Source: SPCO01 sp964579825 (GTDB lineage: Bacteria; Chloroflexota; Limnocylindria; Limnocylindrales; CSP1-4). From it: a DNA stretch of 64,000 bases. Below, piece by piece: positions 52,198 through 61,495 of this stretch. How positions within the stretch are numbered: position 1 is the first letter of the stretch; every line of letters begins with the position of its first letter. A program made the position numbers and the translations under genes. The notes below the pieces were generated by a model. The model had not been told where the DNA came from. It did not search any database and saw only the letters and a program-made list of their open reading frames with translations. The DNA is taken from contig CAZOHT010000019.1 in the NCBI GenBank assembly GCA_964579825.1, forward strand, positions 3,915-67,914, written 5' to 3'.

Positions 52198-52988
52198 TGC
52201 TGCGCCGACGGGTCATCCCGTGCCTCGACGTCGCCGACGGTCGTGTCGTGAAGGGCACGCGCTTCGTGGACCTCGTCGACGAGGGCGATCCCCCGGAGCT
52301 GGCCGCTCGCTACGCGGCCGAGGGTGCCGACGAGCTGGTCTTCCTCGATATCACCGCCGCGCCGGAGCGTCGTGGGACGCTACTCGACGTCGTCGAGCGG
52401 ACCGCGCGGCGCGCCTTCATCCCGTTGACCGTCGGCGGCGGCGTCCGGACCGTCGCGGACATGCGCGACGTGCTGCGGGCGGGCGCCGACAAGGTGTCGC
52501 TGAATACGGCAGCCGTCGCCGATCCGACGCTCATCAGCCGTTGCGCGGCCCGCTTCGGGCGCCAGGCCGTCGTCGTGGCCGTCGACGCGCTCCGACGGCC
52601 CGCCCGGGACGGCCAGTCAGCCACGTGGGAGGTCGTCGTCAAGGGTGGCCGGGAGGCGACCGGACTCGATGTCCTCGGCTGGGTCGACCGGGCGGTGGAC
52701 CTTGGCGCGGGCGAGTTGCTGGTCACGGCCATCGATCGGGACGGCACCGGCGAAGGCTTCGACACCGAACTCCTCAAGGCGATCACGTCGCGCGTACAGG
52801 TCCCGGTCATCGCGTCGGGCGGAGCCGCGGACCCGGAGGACTTCGTTCGAGCCGTCGCGGATGGAGGGGCGGATGCCGTGCTCGCCGCCTCGATCTTCCA
52901 TCGCCGGACCCACGCCATCGCCGACGTCAAGGCGGCGATGGCGGCTGCAGGGTTGTCGGTCCGGCTGGTCCAGGAGACCGCGGCATGA
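52197..52988 (+). CDS. hisF: Imidazole glycerol phosphate synthase cyclase subunit HisF
   Basis: A 263-residue TIM barrel. Catalytic Asp residues are in IPCLDVADGRVVKG and VTAIDRDGTGEGFD; phosphate loops are VGGGVRT and ASGGAADPEDF. It closes the imidazole ring and releases AICAR. The ATG start lies within the hisH stop, and the hisF stop overlaps hisIE (ATGA). Confidence 0.96.
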   Translation: MLRRRVIPCLDVADGRVVKGTRFVDLVDEGDPPELAARYAAEGADELVFLDITAAPERRGTLLDVVERTARRAFIPLTVGGGVRTVADMRDVLRAGADKVSLNTAAVADPTLISRCAARFGRQAVVVAVDALRRPARDGQSATWEVVVKGGREATGLDVLGWVDRAVDLGAGELLVTAIDRDGTGEGFDTELLKAITSRVQVPVIASGGAADPEDFVRAVADGGADAVLAASIFHRRTHAIADVKAAMAAAGLSVRLVQETAA

Positions 52989-53665
52989 CCGGACACCCGA
53001 GTGGTCGGCTCACCACGCCGGACGTCGCGTTCCCGGCCACGGGTCTGGTCCCGGCGATCGTCCAGGACCGGACGGATGGCCGCGTGCTGATGCTGGCGTG
53101 GGTGGATGCCGAGGCGCTCGCCGCCACGATCGAGACCGGCGAGGCGCACTTCCACTCGCGTTCTCGCGATCGCCTCTGGCGCAAGGGCGAGACCAGCGGC
53201 AACACGCTCCGGGTCGTTGACGTCGCGATCGACTGCGACGGCGATGCCCTCCTGCTCACGGTGGACCCGGCCGGCCCGACCTGCCACCGCGACACCCGGA
53301 GCTGCTTCGATGCCGACGGAGCGCCCGGCGAACAGACCTCGCAAGGGTTCGCCTGGCTGGAGACGCTCTGGGCGACGATCGCGGACCGTGCGGCGACTCG
53401 CCCCGCCGGCTCCTACACGACATCCCTGCTGGATGGCGGCGTGGACGCGACCGCTCGCAAGGTCGCCGAGGAAGCGACCGAGGTCCTGATCGCCGCCAAG
53501 GACGACGCGACCGCGCAGGTCACCGGCGCCGATCGGACGGAGACCCGCGCCGCGTTCAGCGGCGAGATGGCGGATCTCCTGTTCCACACGCTGGTCCTGC
53601 TCGCGGAACGCGGCGCCAGCCCTGCCGAGGTCATCGCGACGCTCCAGCGACGCCACGCCGGCTGA
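52985..53665 (+). CDS. hisI: Bifunctional phosphoribosyl-AMP cyclohydrolase / phosphoribosyl-ATP pyrophosphatase HisIE
   Basis: A 226-residue fusion. The HisI domain (about 10-125) shows QDRTDGRVLMLAWVDAEAL, HFHSRSRDRLWRKGETSGN and zinc-binding CDGDALLL, CHRDTRSCF. The HisE domain (about 128-226) shows LETLWATIADRAATRPAGSYT, KVAEEATEVLIAAK and GEMADLLFHTLVLLAERG. Together they convert PR-ATP to ProFAR. It is the last gene of the operon; no terminator hairpin is evident in the three bases before the convergent tyrS end. Confidence 0.95.
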   Translation: MTGHPSGRLTTPDVAFPATGLVPAIVQDRTDGRVLMLAWVDAEALAATIETGEAHFHSRSRDRLWRKGETSGNTLRVVDVAIDCDGDALLLTVDPAGPTCHRDTRSCFDADGAPGEQTSQGFAWLETLWATIADRAATRPAGSYTTSLLDGGVDATARKVAEEATEVLIAAKDDATAQVTGADRTETRAAFSGEMADLLFHTLVLLAERGASPAEVIATLQRRHAG

Positions 53666-53668
53666 ACG

Positions 53669-54988
53669 TCAGGTCGCCCGGCGACCGATATCGCGCCGTC
53701 GCTTGCCGATGCGGACGTCCAGCCACTCCCCGGCGATGGGTTCCGGGACGAAGGTCGGGTCCGAGACGCGCTCCCCGTTGATCGTCACGCCGCCGCCCGC
53801 GATCATCCGCCGCGCTTCGCCGCGTGACGCGAAGACCCCGGCCTCGGCGAGCAGGACCGCGGCCCCCTCCCCGACCGTCGCTGACGCGAACGTGAACCCG
53901 CCAGCCGACTCGAACAGCGACCGCAGCGCCTCCGGGTCGGTGATCGTCGTCGCCGAGAACTTCGCCTCGGAGTCCGCGATGGCCTGGTTCGCCGCCTCGA
54001 CCCCATGCGTCCGGATCGTGATGTCGCGCGCGAGGGCGCGCTGGGCGGGCCGGCCCTCGGGGGCGGTGGCGGCCTCGGCCTCGAGCGACTCGATGGCCTC
54101 GCGCGGCAGCTCGGTGAACCAGCGCAGGTACGTCCCGACATCGCGGTCGTCCGTGTTCAGCCAGTACTGGTAGAACGCGTACGGCGATGTCCTGGCCGGA
54201 TCCAACCAGATCGACTCGCCACCCTCGCTCTTGCCGAACTTCGTCCCCGATGGCGACAGGAGCAGCTTGTAGGCCAACCCATGCGCGGGTTCGACGCCCT
54301 CGGCCGCCCCGCTCGTGCGTCGGATGAGCTCCAGGCCTGCGGTGATGTTGCCCCACTGGTCGGCCCCGCCCATCTGCAGCTCGACGCCCATCGTGCGGTG
54401 CAGATGTTCGAAGTCTCTGGCCTGGAGAAGCATGTAGCTGAACTCGGTGAACGACAGTCCGCGCTCCAGGCGCACCTGCACGGAGTCCTTGGCGAGCATG
54501 TACGGGACCGTGAAGTGCTTGCCGGTGTCGCGCAGGAACTCGATCAGGCTGATCTTGCCCAGCCAGTCCAGGTTGTCCACCATGATCGCGCCGCCATCGG
54601 CCCGGGTCGGCGAGAAGTCCAGGAACCGTGCCAGTTGCCTGCCGATCGCGGCGACGTTCCCCGCGAGCGTCTCCCCGTCGAGCAGGTTGCGCTCCGACGA
54701 TCGACCGGACGGATCGCCGATCATGCCCGTGCCCCCGCCGACGACCGCGACGGGTCGTCCGCCGAACCGCTGCAATCGCACGAGCCCGAAGATCGGCACG
54801 AGGTGACCGACGTGCAGCGAGTCCGCGGTCGGATCGAAGCCGATGTATCCGGCGATCGGGCGACCGGTGGCCAGGCGCGCCGGGAGCCCGGGCGTCGTCG
54901 CGTGCAGGATCCCACGCCACTCGAGTTCCGCAAGAAGCCCGGCCAGGCCCGCCGGATGACCCGTCGCGGCGTCCGACGTCACAGGCAC
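53669..54988 (-). CDS. tyrS: Tyrosyl-tRNA synthetase
   Basis: A 439-residue class I synthetase. The HIGH-like motif is SLHVGHLVP (near 58), followed by GGGTGMIGDPSGRSSER, QMGGADQWGNI and the KMSKS-equivalent KFGKSEGG. The C-terminal S4-like RNA-binding domain (ASRGEARRMIAGGGVTING) is present. It ends three bases from the convergent hisIE gene. GTG 54988 is assigned as start; other GTG codons nearby are possible. Confidence 0.95.
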   Translation of the reverse strand: MPVTSDAATGHPAGLAGLLAELEWRGILHATTPGLPARLATGRPIAGYIGFDPTADSLHVGHLVPIFGLVRLQRFGGRPVAVVGGGTGMIGDPSGRSSERNLLDGETLAGNVAAIGRQLARFLDFSPTRADGGAIMVDNLDWLGKISLIEFLRDTGKHFTVPYMLAKDSVQVRLERGLSFTEFSYMLLQARDFEHLHRTMGVELQMGGADQWGNITAGLELIRRTSGAAEGVEPAHGLAYKLLLSPSGTKFGKSEGGESIWLDPARTSPYAFYQYWLNTDDRDVGTYLRWFTELPREAIESLEAEAATAPEGRPAQRALARDITIRTHGVEAANQAIADSEAKFSATTITDPEALRSLFESAGGFTFASATVGEGAAVLLAEAGVFASRGEARRMIAGGGVTINGERVSDPTFVPEPIAGEWLDVRIGKRRRDIGRRAT

Positions 54989-55064
54989 CGCGACCGGGTC
55001 GTCTGGACTGGCCGGGGGGAGTCGGACCGACGTTTCACCACCCTATGCTATCGTGCGGCCACTC

Positions 55065-57743
55065 ATGCACACCAGCCTCGCGCGTCGCCAGCGCCACAGA
55101 CGGGCGCTCCAGCGCCGCCCCAAGGCGGGTGGCTCGGCGCTCCGTCGAGTCGCGATCGCCGTCCCCATCATCCTGCTCGTCATGGTCGTCCTCACGGCCG
55201 GGACCGGACTGGTCTTTGCCGTGGGCACCTACAACCACTATGCGGCCGGCCTGCCCGACCCCAAGGACGCCCTGACGGACCTTGGGTTCGAACAGCAGAC
55301 CATCATCTACGACAACACCGGCAAGCGCGAGCTGGCTCGTCTCGGGGCGCTCAAGCGCGAGGTCGTCACCTTCGACCAGATCCCCGGCGAGATGATCGAT
55401 GCCACGACGGCGATCGAGGACAAGGACTTCTGGGAGAACGCCGGATTCGACCCGATCGGGATCGTGTCCGCCGGCCTGGACACGATCGCTGGCCGGCCAC
55501 GCGGTGCCAGCACGATCACCCAGCAGCTCGTGCGCGCCCGGCTGCTGCCGCCCGAGGCGTTCGAGGGCTCGACCTACGAGCGCAAGCTGCGCGAGATCAT
55601 CCAGTCCATCCGGCTCACCGACGCCTACCCCGGGGAAGCGGGCAAGAAGGAGATCATCACCGCGTACCTGAACCAGAACTTCTACGGGAACTCGAGCTAC
55701 GGCGTGAAGGCGGCCGCCAAGGGCTACTTCGGCAAGCCGCTCGCGGATCTGACCCTCGCCCAGTTCGCGATCCTCGCCGCGATCCCGCAGTCCCCGACCA
55801 AGTTCGACCTCATGAAGAACGCGGAAGAGGTCTGTCCGGAGCCCGTCGCCGAAGGTGACGAATGCCCGAACCTCCAGCTCATCGTGCCCGCGACGAGCGA
55901 GGTCGTCGTCCGCCGCGACTACATCCTCGACCTGATGAAGACTCGCAGCACGCTGACCGGCGAGAAGCACACCGCGGCAGAGTTCGATGCCGCCAAGGAC
56001 GAGATCGTCCAGCTGACGCCGCCACCGTCCATCAACTGGAAGGCACCCCACTTCGTGTGGCAGGTTCGCGAGGCCCTCGCCGATCTCCTCTGCCCGGCCG
56101 ACCCGACCGATTGCCCGCAGGTGGACACCGGCGGCTACCGCGTCACGACGACCCTCGACTGGACGATGCAGCAGAAGGTCGAGAAGTGGGTCTACGCGGC
56201 GGCTCGCGCCCCCAACGCGAAGGACCCGCGCGCCGTGCTGCGGACCAGGAAGATCCCGTCCGGCGAGTGGAACTGGATCCTAGGGCTGCGCGGGCACAAC
56301 ATCAACAACGCGGCCGCCGGCGTCATCGACTACCGGACCGGCGACGTCCTTGCCTACGCAGGCAGCGCCAGCTACACGTCGAAAGGCAACAAGAAGTTCC
56401 AGCCCCAGTTCGACGTCCTGTCGGACGGGTGGCGCCAGCCAGGGTCGGCCATCAAGCCGATCAACTACCTCGTGGGGATCGACGATCAGACCCTGACGGC
56501 GTCGACGATGTTCATGGACGTGTTCACCAACTTCGGGAACAACTTCACCCCGATCCAGGCCGACAAGGCCGAGCGCGGGCCGGTCCGCCTGAGGTCCGCC
56601 CTGCAGTTCTCCCTCAACGTGCCGGCCATCAAGGGCACGTTGATCGCCGGCCTGGATCACGTGTTCGAGCGCACCAAGGACTTCGGACTCGAATACGAAC
56701 CGACACGCGTGCCCGTCAAGTCGATGGGCATCGGCACGTTGGAGGTCCACCCGATCAGCCTGTTGGGCGCCTACGGCATGGTCGCGAACGGTGGCGTCCT
56801 GATGCCACGCACGATGATCACGTCCGTGGTCGACGCCGACGGCAAGTCGATCTACCCGCTGACAGCCGATCCGCCGGCCGGCAAGCGCGTCGTGAGCCGG
56901 CAGGCCGCCTACATCGTCACGGACATCCTGGCGGGCAACACGGAGGTCAAGGTCAACCCCTTCTGGGCCAAGCACGCGATCTACGATGGCAAGACTCGTC
57001 GACCCGCCGCCTACAAGACGGGCACGACGAGCGACAACAAGGACGTGGCGGCGTACGGCTACCTCGCACCGCCCGCGGATCCCGATGAGCCGGCCCTGGC
57101 GGTCGGCATCTGGATGGGCAACAGCGACAGCACGCCCAACGACGGGAAGCTCTCGCTCGACACGTCGGCTCCGCTCTGGTCGGCCATCCTGACCGACATC
57201 AGCCGCGGGACCCCGATCGCCAAGTTCAAGGCCCCGCCCGGGCTCGAGACGGCCGAGGTGGACGCGTTCACCGGGCTCAAGCCCGGTCCGTTCACGACGA
57301 AGACGGTCAAGGAGCTGTTCATCAAGGGCACCGTCCCCACCCAGAAGGAGACGTCGCGGGTCTCGCTCCAGATCGACGCCGCGTCCGGCCTGCTCTGGCA
57401 GGAGGGTTGCGTCGGTCCGCAGGTCACCAAGGGCTTCATGAACCTCAATGAGGTCGAGGCGGGGTTCCCGGACTGGCAGAAGGCGAACCGGAACTGGGCG
57501 GCGCGAGCTGCCCGCGGGGCCGGCGTTCGGGGCGGGTCCCTGGGCACGCGCACGGCGTACTTCTACGGCGACGGGTTCTACCCGTTCGGCCGCTCCTGGG
57601 GCGCCCCGTTCGCGCCGAAGGAGCCGTGTCCACTGGCGCCCGAGACGCCGCCGCCGTGCGACCCCCTCCTGCTCCCACCCGAGGCGACGCCATGTCCGTC
57701 GGTGGAGCCCGAGCCCAGCGGCCCGATCATCCCGATCCCCTGA
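55065..57743 (+). CDS. Class A penicillin-binding protein (transglycosylase-transpeptidase)
   Basis: An 892-residue bifunctional peptidoglycan synthase. A basic cytoplasmic tail is followed by a membrane helix (about 27-52). The GT51 domain has ATTAIEDKDFWENAGFD with the catalytic Glu and GASTITQQLVRARLL. The transpeptidase domain has the nucleophile Ser in PGSAIKPINYL, SxN in SLN of QFSLNVPAIKG, and KTGTTSDNKD. The tail is a Pro/Cys-rich repeat-like segment of about 60 residues. Start is uncertain: ATG 55065, or GTG 55053; TATGCT (55044) and TATCGT (55049) are both -10 candidates. Confidence 0.93.
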   Translation: MHTSLARRQRHRRALQRRPKAGGSALRRVAIAVPIILLVMVVLTAGTGLVFAVGTYNHYAAGLPDPKDALTDLGFEQQTIIYDNTGKRELARLGALKREVVTFDQIPGEMIDATTAIEDKDFWENAGFDPIGIVSAGLDTIAGRPRGASTITQQLVRARLLPPEAFEGSTYERKLREIIQSIRLTDAYPGEAGKKEIITAYLNQNFYGNSSYGVKAAAKGYFGKPLADLTLAQFAILAAIPQSPTKFDLMKNAEEVCPEPVAEGDECPNLQLIVPATSEVVVRRDYILDLMKTRSTLTGEKHTAAEFDAAKDEIVQLTPPPSINWKAPHFVWQVREALADLLCPADPTDCPQVDTGGYRVTTTLDWTMQQKVEKWVYAAARAPNAKDPRAVLRTRKIPSGEWNWILGLRGHNINNAAAGVIDYRTGDVLAYAGSASYTSKGNKKFQPQFDVLSDGWRQPGSAIKPINYLVGIDDQTLTASTMFMDVFTNFGNNFTPIQADKAERGPVRLRSALQFSLNVPAIKGTLIAGLDHVFERTKDFGLEYEPTRVPVKSMGIGTLEVHPISLLGAYGMVANGGVLMPRTMITSVVDADGKSIYPLTADPPAGKRVVSRQAAYIVTDILAGNTEVKVNPFWAKHAIYDGKTRRPAAYKTGTTSDNKDVAAYGYLAPPADPDEPALAVGIWMGNSDSTPNDGKLSLDTSAPLWSAILTDISRGTPIAKFKAPPGLETAEVDAFTGLKPGPFTTKTVKELFIKGTVPTQKETSRVSLQIDAASGLLWQEGCVGPQVTKGFMNLNEVEAGFPDWQKANRNWAARAARGAGVRGGSLGTRTAYFYGDGFYPFGRSWGAPFAPKEPCPLAPETPPPCDPLLLPPEATPCPSVEPEPSGPIIPIP

Positions 57744-57782
57744 CCGACGCGGCTCGCGCGTCCGCCGGAGCCGGGCGGACGA

Positions 57783-60116
57783 TCAGAACTCGACGATCGT
57801 CGCGCCGTCCCCGCCCTCCCCACGGTGGCCGGCCCGCACCGACGTCACCAGCGCGTTCGCGCCCGCCGTGCGCCTGACCGCGTCACGCAGGGCGCCGGTC
57901 CCCTGCCCGTGGATGATGACGACCTTCGAGAGCCCGGCCAGGCTGGCCTCGTCCAGGTAGTGATCGAGGGCGTCGAGCGCGTCCTCGACCCGCGCTCCGC
58001 GCAGATCGAGTGACAGCGCCACGGCCCGACCTCGGTCGACGTCGACCGACGACTCCGGCCGGGTCTCGTCGTCCAGGGCGCCACCTCCGACAGCCGGGAC
58101 GAGATCGTCGACGTCGATCATGACCCGGATGCCTCCAGCCTCGAGCGAGGCCCTTGTCCCGTCCCGCTCGAGCGCCACGATGCGGCCCTCCCAGCCGCCC
58201 GTCAGACTTCGGGCGCGCTCCCCGAGGCGCCAGGCATGCGGTGTCGGCGGCAGGGCGGGTACCGGCTCGGCATCCGGCGCCGGGAGTTCCGCGGCGACCC
58301 CCTCGGCGCCGGCCAGCGCGTCATCGACCGCCGGCACGGTCAGCGACTCGCGCTGGAGCGACTCACGGACGACCCGCACCTCGTCGCGCAGGCGGTCGAG
58401 GATCCGGTCCGCCTCCTTTCGCGCGTTCGTCACGATCTCGTCGTGCTCGCGTCGAGCGCGCCGGCGTTCCTCGGCCGCTTCGCGCAGCGCCTCGGCCGTC
58501 CGCAACTCCATCACGCGAGCCTTGTCGCGCGACGCGCTCGTCTCGCCCTCGGTCGCCTTGAGGGCGGTGAGGGTCTCTTCGAGCGACCGCTGGGTGTCGG
58601 TCAGGCGCGACCGGGCGTCGGCCACGATCGCTTCGGGCAGGCCGAGACGCTCGGCGATGGCGAACGCCTGACTACCACCGGGCAGGCCGATCGTCAGGCG
58701 GTACGTCGGCGACAGGGTCTCCAGATCGAATTCGACCGCGGCATTGCGCGCACCGGCGGTCGTGTGGGCGTACGCCTTCAGCTCGGCATAGTGGGTCGTG
58801 GCCGCCACGAGCGCCCCAGCGTTGATGAAGTGGTCCAGGAGGGCCTGGGCCAGCGCCGAGCCCTCGGTCGGGTCCGTCCCGGCACCGAGCTCGTCGAGCA
58901 GCACGAGGGTCCCGGGGCCCGCCTCCTCGACGATCCGGGTGATCGAGCGCAGGTGGCCCGAGAACGTCGAGAGGGACTGGGCCACCGATTGCTCGTCGCC
59001 GATGTCGGCGAAGACATCACGCCAGATCGGCAGGCTGCTGCCGGGCGCGGCCGGCACGTGCAGGCCGGCCTGGTGCATGAGACTGAGGAGACCGAGCGTC
59101 CGGAGGGTGACGGTCTTGCCACCCGTGTTCGGGCCGGTCACGACGAGCGCGGTGTAGCCGTCGCCGAGTCGGATGTCGATGGGGATCGCGCGGCCGGGCA
59201 GGCCCGGGTGGCGTGCCGACAGGAGCACCACCTCGTAGCGTTCCGACGTCCTGGCCCGGTCGGCGTCCATCTCGGTCGCGAGGGCCGCCTTGGCCGACCA
59301 GAAGTCGAACGCGGCGAGTGCGTCGAGGGTGTCGCGCAGCGCCTGGCCGTTGATCGCGACCAGGCCCGACAGCTCATCGAGGATCCGGGCGACCTCTTCC
59401 TGCTCGGCGACCTGGGCTTCCCGCCAGGCATTCCCAAGCTCCACGGCGACCAAGGGCTCGATGAACAGGGTCTGGCCGCTGCCCGACGCGTCGTGGACGA
59501 TGCCCTTGACCCGCGAGCGCGCCTCGGCCTTGACGGGGACCACGTAGCGCCCGTTGCGAAGCGTGACGATGGGGTCCTGCAAGACGCTCCCGAGTTCAGC
59601 GCCGACCAGGGAATCGAGACGTCGCCGGAGCCGGTCGTAGGCGACGCGGACCGCGGCGCGCAGGCCTCCCAGGCGGGGCGACGCGGTGTCCAGCATCTCC
59701 CCGGTCGGATCGAAGCTCCTGGCCAGCGTGGAGCGCAGCGCCGGCAACGCGTGGAGGTCGTGGCCGAGTGCGCGCAGCAGCGGCCGCCGGTCATCGGCGA
59801 GGACCGCGGCCAGGCGGGCGGTCGCGTCGAGGGTGTCGGCGAGCTCGAGGAAGTTCGACGGTTCCAGGCGCCCGCCCCGGACCGCGCGCTCGATCCAGGG
59901 GCCGATGTCGTGCGCACCACCGATCCCTGTCGTCGGCCGCTCCTGGAGCAGGCTCAGCGCCTGATCGGTCTCGTCGAGGGCACGGGCCACGACGACCGGG
60001 TCCGAAGCCGGCTCCAGGGTCTCGGCGAGGCGGCGCGATGGCGGGAACGCGGTGGCGGCGGCAAGCCGCGACCGGACGTCCGGGAACTCCAGCAGGACGA
60101 TCGAGCGCGGATCCAC
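57783..60116 (-). CDS. mutS2: Endonuclease MutS2
   Basis: A 777-residue MutS2: MutS-type core (VTLRNGRYVVPVKAEARSRVKGIVHDASGSGQTLFIEP), ATPase with Walker A GPNTGGKTVTLR and Walker B LVLLDELGAGTDPTEG, a coiled coil (about 500-590, Arg/Glu-rich), and a C-terminal Smr nuclease domain (LDLRGARVEDALDALDHYL ... VVIIHGQGTGALRDAVR). MutS2 suppresses recombination or rescues collided ribosomes. The GTG at 60116 is ten bases after the mpg stop. Confidence 0.94.
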   Translation of the reverse strand: MDPRSIVLLEFPDVRSRLAAATAFPPSRRLAETLEPASDPVVVARALDETDQALSLLQERPTTGIGGAHDIGPWIERAVRGGRLEPSNFLELADTLDATARLAAVLADDRRPLLRALGHDLHALPALRSTLARSFDPTGEMLDTASPRLGGLRAAVRVAYDRLRRRLDSLVGAELGSVLQDPIVTLRNGRYVVPVKAEARSRVKGIVHDASGSGQTLFIEPLVAVELGNAWREAQVAEQEEVARILDELSGLVAINGQALRDTLDALAAFDFWSAKAALATEMDADRARTSERYEVVLLSARHPGLPGRAIPIDIRLGDGYTALVVTGPNTGGKTVTLRTLGLLSLMHQAGLHVPAAPGSSLPIWRDVFADIGDEQSVAQSLSTFSGHLRSITRIVEEAGPGTLVLLDELGAGTDPTEGSALAQALLDHFINAGALVAATTHYAELKAYAHTTAGARNAAVEFDLETLSPTYRLTIGLPGGSQAFAIAERLGLPEAIVADARSRLTDTQRSLEETLTALKATEGETSASRDKARVMELRTAEALREAAEERRRARREHDEIVTNARKEADRILDRLRDEVRVVRESLQRESLTVPAVDDALAGAEGVAAELPAPDAEPVPALPPTPHAWRLGERARSLTGGWEGRIVALERDGTRASLEAGGIRVMIDVDDLVPAVGGGALDDETRPESSVDVDRGRAVALSLDLRGARVEDALDALDHYLDEASLAGLSKVVIIHGQGTGALRDAVRRTAGANALVTSVRAGHRGEGGDGATIVEF

Positions 60117-60126
60117 GGCCGGTCCG

Positions 60127-60783
60127 TCAGTCCTGCCGGAGGGTGAACCGCCAGGGAAGCGACGTCCATGGCGGCCCGGCGAACTCGATCCCGATCCGCG
60201 GCGTGGCCTGGATCCTGACGCTCGGCAGCGGGCGGGTCGGGCGCTCGAGTCGGAGGGGCGAGGCAGGATCGCACAGATCGAGACCGGTCCAGCCCGTGTC
60301 GATCCCGAATGCGGCGGTCACCAGACCCGGTCCATCGGCCAGTCGGTCGTCGGACAGCTGCGCCAGCCGTGCGGCCGTGCGTTCCGCACGTTCCGGTGAC
60401 CAGTCGCGCCTGGATCGCGCGGCGCGAGCGACCCGGGCGAGGCGCATGGCGCGAACGCCCTCGAGCGGTTCGACGGCGCGGATCAGCAGGGCGGCCGGCG
60501 AACCCGCTGGTTCGGTGACCACGTTCAGGCAATCGTGCATCCCGTAGACAAGGTACACGTAGGCCCTGCCCGGCGCGCCGTACATGACCGCATTGCGCGC
60601 GGTGCGCCCGAACCGGGCATGCGAGGCGCGATCGTCCTCGCCGATGTAGGCCTCCACCTCGGTGATCCGGGCGACGCGCCGACCGGACCCATCGTCGCGG
60701 ACGAGCTCGGCACCGACGACGAAGCGGGCCGCCTCGAGGGTCGGTCTCGCCAGATCCGCCCGGTCGAGGACGCTCAGCTCAAT
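60127..60783 (-). CDS. 3-methyladenine DNA glycosylase (Mpg/AAG) with probable non-canonical start
   Basis: The AAG-family enzyme removes alkylated purines. It has ITEVEAYIGEDDRASHA (catalytic Glu), GRTARNAVMYGAPGRAYVYLVYGMHDCLNVV and RAVEPLEGV. The first ATG (60657) would cut off about 42 conserved residues (LARPTLEAARFVVGAELV ... RRVARITEV). The frame continues upstream with family similarity to an ATT at 60783, where ATTGA overlaps the cvpA stop just as ATGA does elsewhere here. A CTG at 60777 is the other option. No ATG, GTG or TTG is available. With ATT the length is 218 residues, normal for the family. Confidence 0.8.
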   Translation of the reverse strand: MELSVLDRADLARPTLEAARFVVGAELVRDDGSGRRVARITEVEAYIGEDDRASHARFGRTARNAVMYGAPGRAYVYLVYGMHDCLNVVTEPAGSPAALLIRAVEPLEGVRAMRLARVARAARSRRDWSPERAERTAARLAQLSDDRLADGPGLVTAAFGIDTGWTGLDLCDPASPLRLERPTRPLPSVRIQATPRIGIEFAGPPWTSLPWRFTLRQD

Positions 60784-61357
60784 AGAGGTCGGAGATCGCC
60801 GACGGGACCAGGAATGCGAAGACCGTCATGAACGCGGGGATGACGGTGTCGCGGAAGATCTCGACGATCGCCGTGCCGTTGAGCGCATCCCAGACCTCAC
60901 GCAGGTACGGCAGTTCGTCGGGGTCCGGTGGTCCGGCGGCCGTGAGGAAGAACGTATCGAGGATGACGACGAAGCACAGCAGGATGAGGCCAGCCTCGAT
61001 GAGTCCGAGGATGCCGCCGATGATCTCGTCGACGAAGCGTGCCTTCTGGAACAACGGCTGCGGCTTGTAGAAGCCCTGGGCCAGGATCGCGAAGACGACG
61101 CAGCCGCCGACGAACACGAAGAAGAAGCCGATCATCTGGCTGTACGCGGCGGAGAACTGCGTCCAGTTGGACCCCAGGAAGTTCCCGAGCCACTCCGACA
61201 GGTTGGCCGCGAACAGGAACGAGAACAGGATCGACCCGATGCCGATCAGGCGACGGATCGTCCCCTGGGCGAACCCGAGCACGAAGAACAGACCGAAGAA
61301 CCCGATGATCAACAGGTCGATCGTGTCGAACCCGAGGATGAACTCGCCGATCTCCAC
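60779..61357 (-). CDS. CvpA family membrane protein
   Basis: A 192-residue protein with four hydrophobic segments (about 12-30, 35-52, 72-95, 110-135) and the CvpA pattern DTIDLLIIGFFGLFFVLGFAQGTIRRLIG and FVDEIIGGILGLIEAGLIL. CvpA homologues support colicin V export, purF-operon links and envelope integrity; here the partner is unknown. GTG 61357 has AAGGAG five bases upstream. A minus-strand TACCCT (61409-61404) may be the -10 for the cvpA-mpg-mutS2 unit. Confidence 0.85.
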   Translation of the reverse strand: MEIGEFILGFDTIDLLIIGFFGLFFVLGFAQGTIRRLIGIGSILFSFLFAANLSEWLGNFLGSNWTQFSAAYSQMIGFFFVFVGGCVVFAILAQGFYKPQPLFQKARFVDEIIGGILGLIEAGLILLCFVVILDTFFLTAAGPPDPDELPYLREVWDALNGTAIVEIFRDTVIPAFMTVFAFLVPSAISDLY

Positions 61358-61439
61358 CCGGACTCCTTGTGCGGCCGGCCTCGCCGGTGGCGGGGCGGGC
61401 GCAAGGGTAGCAGCGGCTGTCCGGCACTCGCAAGACCCT

Positions 61440-61469
61440 GTCCGGTGGCGTCCGGTGCGGTCCGGTGCG
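61440..61469 (+). repeat. Three tandem copies of a 10-bp unit
   Basis: GTCCGGTG followed by GC or CG is repeated at 61440, 61450 and 61460 in the 138-base space between pheT and cvpA. One helical turn per unit suggests either slippage or phased protein sites upstream of the cvpA promoter. Confidence 0.6.
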
Positions 61470-61495
61470 CTACAGGCTGGTCCTGCTAGGTCCGC

